A DNA stretch of 64,000 nucleotides from Haloarcula amylovorans (GTDB lineage Archaea > Halobacteriota > Halobacteria > Halobacteriales > Haloarculaceae): the NCBI RefSeq assembly GCF_004681185.1, contig NZ_SRIF01000010.1:62001-126000 (forward strand), in the 5' to 3' direction. This document shows, piece after piece, positions 53,501-61,704 of this stretch. Each line of letters opens with the position of its first letter. Within the stretch, counting starts at the first letter, position 1. The notes beneath the pieces are model-generated. The model saw nothing but the letters and a program-made list of their open reading frames with translations. It was not told where the DNA came from and ran no database searches. The position numbers were made by a program, and so were the translations under genes.

Positions 53501-53683
53501 GGTCTCTCGATACTGAGATACGTGCTAGCCAAGTATGTGTCTTGTCTTGAGGTCGTTTGGGAAGCGCCGATAGTGACGGGATAGATCTCCGGTCATCAGT
53601 CATGGTTGTGTGCGAGGTCCACCTGTCGTCGCTACTCATCGGAATCAGTCAGGTAAAAGTGACTCGTCGGCTAAGGTCTACTA

Positions 53684-54847
53684 ATGTCACTGGAACGGTC
53701 GTCCGGTCTTCGCTCGGTTCGGTTACTTTCAGTCTTTACCTTCTTTTTCGTCGCCCTCACACAAATTCCGGCCGTCTCTGCACACGGTGCGACCGCAACC
53801 GGTGGACTCTCTCAGAGACACGGGATCGTACTCGCCCTTATCGGCATTGTTATTCTTGGCGGCGCAACCATTTTGAAGCGGCGGCAAGCTATTACATCGA
53901 CAACTGCCCTAATTGGTGTCTTCCTTGGAATCGTCGTGACTGCACTCGGGGCGATTCTCTTTGAGGGCCTGTCGCCAGACCCCTCCTACATGGCAAGCTC
54001 AATGCCATTCCCGCGTTCGTGGTACCCTCTTCTATCGCTATCCATCGGTTTCCTAATTATGATCATGAGCGCGCTTGTCGGCTGGTTTCGGTGGCCGACC
54101 CGACCACGATACACTGCCCTCGGGACCATGATGGGGTTATGGATCACATATCCGTATCTTATCCCCGGCCCAGCTAGTTACTCACACCCGCTAGGTTATA
54201 GTATCGTTCTGGGAACGCCCGTCCTCGTCGGATACATTATCTGGAAAGACGCGGGTCATGTGCTCCGGGCGGTTCTGCAGGATCGGGTCGCTCGCCGGTT
54301 CGGAATTGGTGTTGGTGTTGTTATCGCGTTCTTCTTCGTGTCTGCTACGGGGTATCTTTCATTCTTTCCGGATGAAGGACTCCCCCACGAACGAGTGATT
54401 ACCGTCCTCCCTGCGATTTACCAACTCGTGAAGTGGCCGGTTCTCGAAGTGTATCTCCCACATATCCCGCTCTTCGTGGCAATATCGCCCGGACAGCTGA
54501 TTATCGTCGGGATGTTGAGCACTCTCATTGGCTTGAATGCCACACTGATTGCTCGTCACTGGCGTGTCGAAGAACGCGCGGGGATGACAGAAGGCGCCGC
54601 CGGGAGTGCCGCTATCGTCGGTTCGTGTACCTGTGGCTGCTGTGGCCCGCTCGTCGCGAAGATCGCGGTATTGGCGGCCGGGCCGTCTATCGCGGCTCCA
54701 CTCTATTGGATTTTCGTCGATTCAGCATCACCGCTGAGTACGCTATTTATCATCGCGAGTATCGTCCTGTTCACCGGAAGCCTGATCTACTCGGTCGAAT
54801 CAGTGCAGCAATCCGCTAGCCCGACCGATATCGCCCCTGCTGATTGA
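53684..54847 (+). CDS. Membrane protein with CTCGCCGP motif, uncharacterised
   Basis: 387 residues. A signal-like first helix ends in VSAHGATATGG, followed by about nine more helices. Near residue 315 the sequence SCTCGCCGPLVAKIAVLAAG places four Cys within six residues at the edge of a helix, a likely metal or redox site. The central loop has YLSFFPDEGLPHERV. The family seems confined to archaea; I do not know a function. Divergent from the NosF gene and followed by two more membrane genes, it probably belongs to copper handling or oxidase assembly. Confidence 0.75.
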   Translation: MSLERSSGLRSVRLLSVFTFFFVALTQIPAVSAHGATATGGLSQRHGIVLALIGIVILGGATILKRRQAITSTTALIGVFLGIVVTALGAILFEGLSPDPSYMASSMPFPRSWYPLLSLSIGFLIMIMSALVGWFRWPTRPRYTALGTMMGLWITYPYLIPGPASYSHPLGYSIVLGTPVLVGYIIWKDAGHVLRAVLQDRVARRFGIGVGVVIAFFFVSATGYLSFFPDEGLPHERVITVLPAIYQLVKWPVLEVYLPHIPLFVAISPGQLIIVGMLSTLIGLNATLIARHWRVEERAGMTEGAAGSAAIVGSCTCGCCGPLVAKIAVLAAGPSIAAPLYWIFVDSASPLSTLFIIASIVLFTGSLIYSVESVQQSASPTDIAPAD

Positions 54848-54972
54848 ATTGAACATTTCGCTTGGCTTGATGGCTTTCTGTCCTGTTACTCTCAGTACAG
54901 CCGTTTCGACTGCTGAACCAGAACCGTTTCAAATACGACTCTGCTAGCGTTCGCTATCGAATACAGATTATA

Positions 54973-55239
54973 ATGTCGCAGATACAAACTGCCGTACCTA
55001 AGGACGAAACACCGGCGGGCGAGTGTGGGTATTGCGGGCAACCATTTCCGACTACTGAGCGCCTCGTGCTTCACAAAGGACTAGAACATCCCGACCAACT
55101 CGACAAATCTGAGCGGGAGGCGTTTACGTCTACATTTTCTGCTGAAGACGATAGTCTCCGCCAGCTACGTTTAAAGATGCTTGGAGTGTTGATTCTCCTC
55201 TATTTTGCATTCCTGATGGTGTATGCCGTCTTCGCCTGA
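54973..55239 (+). CDS. Zinc-finger single-helix membrane protein
   Basis: 88 residues. A C2H2-type zinc finger (CGYCGQPFPTTERLVLHKGL, then EHPDQ) near the N-terminus faces the cytosol. A charged helix (EREAFTSTFSAEDDSLRQLR) leads to one C-terminal membrane helix (LGVLILLYFAFLMVYAVF). Similar small proteins (DUF7410-like) lie next to respiratory and copper genes in haloarchaea. Its end overlaps the next gene by 17 bases, so the two are coupled. Confidence 0.8.
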   Translation: MSQIQTAVPKDETPAGECGYCGQPFPTTERLVLHKGLEHPDQLDKSEREAFTSTFSAEDDSLRQLRLKMLGVLILLYFAFLMVYAVFA

Positions 55240-56734
55240 TCCAGACACGAATATGGCACCCAATAACGAGACACAGACAAAGCAGTGGTCAGCAAAACAG
55301 GCCGTGAAGACAGCTCTCTCAGCAGCTTGCTTCAGATTCTCCATACAGTTTTTGGCGTGGTTCTTGGCGTTCGTCTTTGTGGTTGATACTGTCGCAGCAG
55401 CAAACGGACTCACACTTTCGAAGGGGCCGCGGGATACACTCGCCATTCCGCGGTGGCTCTATCTCACGACAGGCGGTGCCACTATCGGGGCATCAGCACT
55501 CCTCGCAAGCTTCGTCACCGACAGAACATTCGTACGTAACCTCCACAGCTGGTCGCGAGCACTCCCCACAATCAAACAGTGGTGGCGCCCGATTATATGG
55601 CTTGGTCGCGGTCTCGGCGTCGGCATGCTCATTCTGGCGATATATCTCGGGTTCACTGGCCCGGAGCTTCCGACCGCGAGCTTCACGATATTACTCGCGT
55701 TCGCTGGGCTTCGTGCTGGTCTGCCGATAGCAACCTATCTCATTGGAAACGTGTGGCCGATACTCAACCCGTGGCGGACTATCGCTACTGTTCTTCCCGC
55801 TGGCTTTCGCGAGTACCCGCACTGGTTGCATCGCTGGCCAGCCGTCGCTGGCTTGTTAGTTCTAGTCTGGGTCGAAGTGATTTTTCCGGTCAGCACCGTT
55901 CCAACTGTACTCGCTATGGGGATTGTTCTTTACTCGACGATAACGATTGCCGGTGCGGTCCTGTTTGGTCCACCATCGTGGTTTGACAACGCAGACCCAC
56001 TCTCTGTTTTGTTTAGGCTGTACGGTGTTGTTGCCCCCATCCAACGGCACAACGGTGCGCTCCGGATAACGCTACCTGGGAGTGAACTACAGAATTCAGA
56101 CGTAGTCTCGGATACCTCTGACGTTGCTTTCATCATCGCACTGATTTGGGAACTCACGTACAGCGGCTTCATTACTACTAGCGCTGGTGCAACAACTATC
56201 GAAACCCTAGTTGGTATCGTCTCGTTTGGAATCGTGGCCATTGAGACGCGGGCAATCGTCGTCTACACGATCTTGTTTTTCTGTGGCTATACCGTCTTTC
56301 TGGGCGCATACTGGTACGCGGGTCGCGTCTCACGACGCAGCACGGGTACCTACGTCACCGCTCAGACGATTGCATTTCAGTTCGCGCCACCACTCTTGGC
56401 AATTGCAGCGGGGTATCACCTTGCTCACTACGCCGGATTGTTTGTTTCGCTAAGCCCAGCACTCACCATGGCACTTACCGCTCCACTGTCCCCGCCGGCG
56501 AATCCGCTGGTTCTCTCTGTCCCATCTTGGTTTGAAGGGCTGAGTATTGCGGCCGTGCTTATTGGACATCTTCTAGCGATCTGGGTGGCACATGCAGCCG
56601 CATATGACGTCTTCTCCAGTCGTCTTGTCGCGATTCGGAGCCAGTATCCGTTCGTTGTGGTGATGGTTGGATATACAGTAATCAGCCTCTGGATTCTTTC
56701 CCTCCCTGGAGCTACGCCACCGTATTTGCCTTGA
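55223..56734 (+). CDS. Large polytopic membrane protein, uncharacterised
   Basis: 503 residues from ATG 55223, which overlaps the zinc-finger gene by 17 bases; ATG 55253 (MAPNNETQTK) would remove the overlap and is equally likely. About twelve membrane helices. LIGNVWPILNPWRTIATVLP and GPPSWFDNADPLSVLFRLYG are conserved-looking loops. There is no transporter signature I know. Together with the CTCGCCGP protein and the zinc-finger protein it forms a plus-strand set divergent from the nos-type genes. Confidence 0.75.
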   Translation: MPSSPDPDTNMAPNNETQTKQWSAKQAVKTALSAACFRFSIQFLAWFLAFVFVVDTVAAANGLTLSKGPRDTLAIPRWLYLTTGGATIGASALLASFVTDRTFVRNLHSWSRALPTIKQWWRPIIWLGRGLGVGMLILAIYLGFTGPELPTASFTILLAFAGLRAGLPIATYLIGNVWPILNPWRTIATVLPAGFREYPHWLHRWPAVAGLLVLVWVEVIFPVSTVPTVLAMGIVLYSTITIAGAVLFGPPSWFDNADPLSVLFRLYGVVAPIQRHNGALRITLPGSELQNSDVVSDTSDVAFIIALIWELTYSGFITTSAGATTIETLVGIVSFGIVAIETRAIVVYTILFFCGYTVFLGAYWYAGRVSRRSTGTYVTAQTIAFQFAPPLLAIAAGYHLAHYAGLFVSLSPALTMALTAPLSPPANPLVLSVPSWFEGLSIAAVLIGHLLAIWVAHAAAYDVFSSRLVAIRSQYPFVVVMVGYTVISLWILSLPGATPPYLP

Positions 56735-56816
56735 TAGGCACTAGACCGTCCTATCGTAGCTACTCGCCCCATCTCATAATAGTCAAGTTCGAACGTGTGG
56801 ACAGTGCCTAGCTTAC

Positions 56817-57884
56817 TCAGACAGTGAACTCGATCGGTGGCATGTCGATAAAGGCAGTCTCGTAACCGTCGTGTCGTGCGAGTTGTGGCGGTGTCTGGAC
56901 AGTAATTGAGACTGAGTCACCTGACTCGACCCCGGGAAGAGATGCCCCGTAATAACAACTAATCTCGGGGTCGAGCGATGCCTGTAGCGGCCCTTGAAAA
57001 ACGGTCTTTTGTCCGCGTTTTACGGTTGTCGAGAGCGTCATTCGAGGCAGGATAACGCGGTTATACGGCGTTCGCGGTGAGACAATCATCTGCGGGCGAC
57101 CCGCCTTCCCAAAGCGGGTCCCACCCTCGACAACAGTAATAAAGAACCTCGCGTCGCCAGAGGATCCTTCGCCGATTAACCGACCAGGAAGGTTGCTTTT
57201 TGCTGGTGCCACTGGTTTAGGTATCTTCTGCATTCCCATCAGGTCAACTGTCCCTCGTGAGCCTGCTTTCTCCCCTAGCCGACGATACGTGAGATTATAC
57301 GTTTCATCCGTATCGAATGTGAAACTCATCGTGGCGGATTGTGCCTCTGTGAACCGATTTTCGAATGGTTCTGTCCGATTGGTTTGAAGTGGGCCGACAC
57401 GGAGCGTGATATCATATTGTCCCTCGCCGGGAAGCCCAATATTGTCTCCATAGTGAAACCCCATATTCGGTGAGAGCATTGGCCACAGATTATTACTGGC
57501 TACTTGGCCGCTGGTATCGCTGATTTCTGCAGAGATGTCTAGTGGCAGGATTGTGTTCGTCTCTGTATCCCACGCGCTCACCATTAGGTGGAGTGAATCG
57601 TCAGGTTGCACAACAACTTTTGTCTTATTCGTCCCTGTGAGATTCCAGAAGCGGTGTGGGAACGAGTGCATTAGTGCAAATCCGACATCACCGGCGGTCG
57701 TCGTTCCGTATAGTCCCATCCCTTCGACAACCGCTGGGTAATAGACCGCCGTAGGACGATTCTCAACGAGTGGCGGGTCTCGCCATGCCGACTGAGTCTC
57801 GAAGCCGAGACTGCTGAGACACCCAGAGAGAGCGGTCCCTCCCAGTAGCCCAAGTCCACTTTTGAGGAGCCGTCGACGGTTCAT
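56817..57884 (-). CDS. P19/Tp34-like periplasmic metal-binding lipoprotein
   Basis: 355 residues from ATG 57884. Twin-Arg lipobox start (MNRRRLLKSGLGLLGGTALS, then GC). Residues ~45-200 resemble the P19/Tp34 iron/copper-binding fold: VGFALMHSFPHRFWNLTG, MLSPNMGFHYGDNIGLPGEG, YDITLRVGPL. Met, His and Glu residues of the copper/iron site are present in GMGLYG and MGFHYG. A second beta domain (~210-355) follows. P19 proteins bind copper and help uptake of ferrous iron. It is convergent with the large membrane protein. Confidence 0.78.
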   Translation of the reverse strand: MNRRRLLKSGLGLLGGTALSGCLSSLGFETQSAWRDPPLVENRPTAVYYPAVVEGMGLYGTTTAGDVGFALMHSFPHRFWNLTGTNKTKVVVQPDDSLHLMVSAWDTETNTILPLDISAEISDTSGQVASNNLWPMLSPNMGFHYGDNIGLPGEGQYDITLRVGPLQTNRTEPFENRFTEAQSATMSFTFDTDETYNLTYRRLGEKAGSRGTVDLMGMQKIPKPVAPAKSNLPGRLIGEGSSGDARFFITVVEGGTRFGKAGRPQMIVSPRTPYNRVILPRMTLSTTVKRGQKTVFQGPLQASLDPEISCYYGASLPGVESGDSVSITVQTPPQLARHDGYETAFIDMPPIEFTV

Positions 57885-58095
57885 TGTTCGATTGTTAGGC
57901 GGCAAACGAGTAGAAGTTCTGGTACAGTGCGCGAATCATTGCTGTAGTTGCTTGGGATCGGTTCGTGAATCTCGATACAACTATCGGGATTAGCAAAAGT
58001 CCTCTATTTTCCAACGTAGCGGGATGCTGACTTGCTGAGGTCGGCTTGCGAGAAATAGAGGATGGATTCAACATCTACAGAACGGCAGTACGTGG

Positions 58096-58689
58096 TTACT
58101 CACGGAGAAAGCTAGTGATAGATTTTCGACTGAGGAACCGTGGCGTTTGCTCGCAGTAATCTGCGTATGCCTCGCCGTACTGTTCACGGAGCCACGGTTC
58201 TTCGGCGAACGGAAAGAGGACGTAAATGACGACAGTCAGGAAGCCATGTACTGCGAGCTTTCTGGAGTTCACTGCGAGAAGCGTGCCGACGATGAAGGTG
58301 ACGAATCCAACTGTTTGCGGGTTTCGCGTGTACTTGTAGATGCCGTCAGTACGGAGCTCTCCTTCTCGGCCACTACTCTCCATCCACCCGAGTTCAAACA
58401 GGGCTGAGAGGGAAAACGCCATACCGAGCGTTGAGATGAGAGCCCCGGTGATTCGGAGAGGGGTATCCGTGAGCCGAGACGAGTTCCAATCACGGTAGGC
58501 CAGCACGGGGAATCCGGCGAAGACAACAGAGAGGGCCGACCAGTTGACCCACCATCGCCAGTTACTGTCACCGATTGGCCAGAGACGACGGTCTGGAACA
58601 AATGCACTGATGAGGTATCCGACGATTAAGATGATGTCGACGACAAATGTGGCGAGGAGGGCCCGGTTCGACGGAGATTGCGAGGACAT
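58096..58689 (-). CDS. Isoprenylcysteine-methyltransferase-like membrane protein
   Basis: 197 residues with five membrane helices. The C-terminal half matches the ICMT/PEMT-like family: DGIYKYTRNPQTVGF (the conserved YxxxRNP), VIYVLFPFAEEPWLREQYGE and AYADYCEQTPRFL. Such enzymes methylate lipids or small molecules using SAM. The substrate is unknown. It is flanked by the metal-binding lipoprotein and TFB genes. Confidence 0.88.
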   Translation of the reverse strand: MSSQSPSNRALLATFVVDIILIVGYLISAFVPDRRLWPIGDSNWRWWVNWSALSVVFAGFPVLAYRDWNSSRLTDTPLRITGALISTLGMAFSLSALFELGWMESSGREGELRTDGIYKYTRNPQTVGFVTFIVGTLLAVNSRKLAVHGFLTVVIYVLFPFAEEPWLREQYGEAYADYCEQTPRFLSRKSITSFLRE

Positions 58690-58976
58690 AGCTCCGCATT
58701 GTTGCTAACTCGCCAAACTATTTGGGGACGACGTCTATAGGTACGCTACACAGTCGGATTGACGGGTAACTGATTCACGCAGTGTATCGGTCACCGCGGT
58801 TCTGACAGAGGTTCGAGAGCAGTTGATTCGGATGTACGGGCTCCTTTGCTAATTTCTATAGAACAGCGGATTCCCAGTGTATGGGAAACCGACGCGCGTT
58901 CTTCTGGCTACCCCTCATCGTCCGTGATAGAGACACACTCGGAGTGCCCAGTGCCGCTATTCGAGGTCGATTACGC

Positions 58977-59951
58977 ATGACCAATCCGCAACTCGATATA
59001 GAACAGACCGATATGGAGGAGCAGCAAACAGCTACCGAGTCCCAGTCGCTGTCGTCGTGTCCGGAATGTGATGGGCCGGTCGTCCACGACGAGGAACACG
59101 GGGAGACCACCTGTGGAGAGTGTGGGCTCGTCCTCGATGATACATCGATTGATCGGGGGCCGGAGTGGCGGGCGTTCTATCACGACGAACAGGAAGAGAA
59201 AAGTCGCGTCGGGGCACCGACGACCCACCTCATGCACGATAAGGGACTGAGCACGACAATTAGCTGGCAAAACAAGGACGCGTACGGGAAGTCAGTTTCC
59301 CCACGGAAACGGGAGCAACTGCAGCGCATGCGGACGTGGGATGAGCGCTTTCGGACGAAAGATTCCCACGAACGAAATCTCAAGCAGGCCCTCGGCGAGA
59401 TCAGCCGCATGGCTTCTGCACTCGGTGTGTCCAGCCCAGTTCGTGAAACCGCCGGGGCGATTTACCACCGGGCAGTCGATGAGAATCTCCTGCCTGGGCG
59501 GTCCATCGAAGGAATGTCGACAGCATCATTGTACGCGGCCGCCCGGCAACACGGCACCCCGCGGTCACTCTCGGAGTTCGCGACTGTCAGCCGGGTGAAA
59601 GAGATCCGCATCCAGCGAGCATACCGATACATGTCCAGAGAACTCAACCTACAGATCGAACCGGCGGATCCACTCGAATATGTACCCCAATTTGCATCGG
59701 CACTCGAGATAAGCGATGAGGCGACCCGACAGGCGCGGGACCTCCTCAAGACCGCGAAAGCGGAGGGGGTTCATAGCGGCAAGAGCCCAGACGGACTCGC
59801 GGCGGCGGCGATCTACGCAGCGACACATCTCACAAACGAGCAACTGACACAGGAGACGGTTGGCAACGCCGCACACGTAAGCAAGGTCACGGTTCGGACC
59901 CGGTACAAAGAACTTCTTGAGGTCTACGCGGCAGACAGTGGAGACGTCTGA
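58977..59951 (+). CDS. tfb: Transcription initiation factor IIB (second TFB)
   Basis: 324 residues from ATG 58977; the frame is open for 32 more codons, but that part lacks TFB similarity. Zinc ribbon with Cys28, Cys31, Cys46 and Cys49 (SCPECDG ... CGECGLV), B-reader (RGPEWRAFYHDEQEEKSRVG, MHDKGLSTTISW) and two cyclin repeats ending in LTQETVGNAAHVSKVTVRTR. It is closer to normal haloarchaeal TFBs than the copy at 10084. A second TFB could direct island genes under particular conditions. Confidence 0.93.
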   Translation: MTNPQLDIEQTDMEEQQTATESQSLSSCPECDGPVVHDEEHGETTCGECGLVLDDTSIDRGPEWRAFYHDEQEEKSRVGAPTTHLMHDKGLSTTISWQNKDAYGKSVSPRKREQLQRMRTWDERFRTKDSHERNLKQALGEISRMASALGVSSPVRETAGAIYHRAVDENLLPGRSIEGMSTASLYAAARQHGTPRSLSEFATVSRVKEIRIQRAYRYMSRELNLQIEPADPLEYVPQFASALEISDEATRQARDLLKTAKAEGVHSGKSPDGLAAAAIYAATHLTNEQLTQETVGNAAHVSKVTVRTRYKELLEVYAADSGDV

Positions 59952-60093
59952 TGCCGGTTTCCCTGGTTTGCAGCTGTGGCAAGCCAGTTCTGAATGCAAG
60001 ACCAGCGACGGATATGCTTCGAAGCGTCTGTCACCCTTGCCCGTTCAACTCGTAATCGAATGGCCTTTCCGAAGTACCTTCGACAATCGACCG

Positions 60094-60471
60094 ATGGTGA
60101 GTGAGCCAGCGTCGTCTGAGGATACGCCATCGTTACAGGATATCCTGGATGCGCTGGACGACCCCGACTGTCGGGCCATTCTCCGCGAAACAGCCGAACC
60201 CATGACTGCGAACGAACTCATTGACGCCTGTGAGATATCGAAATCGACACTGTACCGGAAATTAGACCACCTTAGTCAAGCATCGCTCGTTCGAGAACGC
60301 GATGTGATCAATCCCGGCGGTGGGCGAACCACGAAATATGAACGGGACTTCGACGACGTCACGATCTCCATGGACGAGACAGACACCTTCTCGGTGACAA
60401 TCGACCGACCGTCCCGCCAGTCCGATGCACGCCTCGCTGATATCTGGTCGAAGATGGGAGATGAACTATGA
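60094..60471 (+). CDS. Winged-helix regulator (intact copy)
   Basis: 125 residues from ATG 60094 (MVSEPASSEDTPSLQDILDA). ArsR-like winged helix: DCRAILRETAEPMTANELID, CEISKSTLYRKLDHLSQASL, then the wing (RERDVINPGGGRTTKYERDF). The C-terminal part (SMDETDTFSVTIDRPSRQS) is beta-rich. It overlaps the next gene by 4 bases (ATGA). The damaged duplicate lies at 42281. It probably represses its own two-gene operon; the ligand is unknown. Confidence 0.85.
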   Translation: MVSEPASSEDTPSLQDILDALDDPDCRAILRETAEPMTANELIDACEISKSTLYRKLDHLSQASLVRERDVINPGGGRTTKYERDFDDVTISMDETDTFSVTIDRPSRQSDARLADIWSKMGDEL

Positions 60472-60749
60472 CCTGGGTCGATACCGCCATCATCGTTGTC
60501 AAGACGGTGATTCTCCTACTTGGCGGGGGAATTACATATATCGCGTATAAGGCCTATCGTCGAACTAGGACACCATCGCTACGTGTGCTTGGTGTTGGAT
60601 TCGGCATTATCACACTCGGGGCACTCCTCGCTGGCATCGCCAATCAGGTCCTGTCGGTATCCCTCGAGATGGGTGTCTTGATCAATAGCCTGCTTGTTGC
60701 GGTCGGGTTTGCAGTCGTTCTGTACTCACTCTATCTGGAACGTGGATAA
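60468..60749 (+). CDS. Small membrane protein paired with HTH gene (DUF7521-like)
   Basis: 93 residues with three membrane helices (AIIVVKTVILLLGGGITYIA, VLGVGFGIITLGALLAGIAN, LINSLLVAVGFAVVLYSLYL). A basic YKAYRRTRTPSLR loop follows the first helix. It overlaps the winged-helix gene by 4 bases, a pairing repeated at 42281-42915, which supports a shared function such as membrane signalling to the regulator. Function unknown. Confidence 0.82.
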   Translation: MTWVDTAIIVVKTVILLLGGGITYIAYKAYRRTRTPSLRVLGVGFGIITLGALLAGIANQVLSVSLEMGVLINSLLVAVGFAVVLYSLYLERG

Positions 60750-60897
60750 GATAATCTGAGTACGCTGTGTGGCGTCCAATCGAAAAAGCGGTATCCTGAG
60801 CAGCGAGGCTTAATAGAACACATGGTTGTCGGTTCGGAGTTTGGCCGAAGAGAAGTCTGAGTCAGGCCACAAATTCCAGGTGAACAATCGCACACTC

Positions 60898-61704
60898 TCA
60901 AAACGGTTGGTAAATGGGGATCTCAACGTGGGGAACGGAGACGCCAAGAAGCGCTAGGCTATGAGCGAGAGGCATCCAGCCCATGAACAGAAAAGCGACA
61001 CCAAGTGCACGATGCAGATATGCACGGCGCGTCGGATTCACTGATTGCACGATTGTTCCATAGAGGAACAGCGTCGGGAACGTCCCCAGACCGAGTGTTC
61101 CGAGAGCGAGGACGCCCATACTCGGGGAGCCATGAGCGAAGGCGTATAGAAAAGCCGGATACAGCAATGGACAGGGAAGCAGTCCATGCACTAACCCCAG
61201 CCCAACTATTCCGTGCCCGGTCACCCGGTCTTCGAGTTTCGAGGTCAAGACGCTGAAGAGGCGAGTGAACCGGCCGCTGCCGAGGATGTCGTGGCTGCCG
61301 TGATGGCCAAGCGCGTATCGCGCACCGACGACGAGAATAACGGTCCCGACGACGAACCCGGTGCTCACGCGGACAACAGTCCCGACGACAGTAACGACGC
61401 CTGCTGCATCGAAGACCAACGATCCAGCGAGACCGAACACGCCACCCAGAACCGCGTAACTTACCGTTCGGCCGAAATTGAAGAGTGCGTGTTGGCGTAC
61501 TTCGTAGAGAGAGAGCATGCCATCAGCACCATGCTTCGGCGCGGCAGCCAACTGCTTTGAGTACATCGTCACTAATGGGCCACACATCCCCAGACAATGA
61601 GCGCCACCAAGCAGGCCGACCACGAAAAAGACGATTAGTTCGGTGCTGGCAGCGGCCGCGATTCCAGCCCCATGCAGCGGAATACTGACAATAGTCCCAG
61701 TCAT
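60898..61704 (-). CDS. SafE/DsbD-like membrane protein of copper-enzyme assembly
   Basis: 268 residues with six or seven membrane helices. The sulfite exporter TauE/SafE group motifs GGAHCLGMCGPLVTMYS near residue 35 and HGLLPCPLLYPAFLYAF near residue 180 give a Cys pair in each half, as in DsbD/CcdA-like and UreH-like proteins. In many genomes this gene follows a CcoI-type copper ATPase. Here it overlaps the ATPase stop by 4 bases (ATGA). It may move electrons or copper for maturation of haem-copper oxidase. Confidence 0.87.
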   Translation of the reverse strand: MTGTIVSIPLHGAGIAAAASTELIVFFVVGLLGGAHCLGMCGPLVTMYSKQLAAAPKHGADGMLSLYEVRQHALFNFGRTVSYAVLGGVFGLAGSLVFDAAGVVTVVGTVVRVSTGFVVGTVILVVGARYALGHHGSHDILGSGRFTRLFSVLTSKLEDRVTGHGIVGLGLVHGLLPCPLLYPAFLYAFAHGSPSMGVLALGTLGLGTFPTLFLYGTIVQSVNPTRRAYLHRALGVAFLFMGWMPLAHSLALLGVSVPHVEIPIYQPF

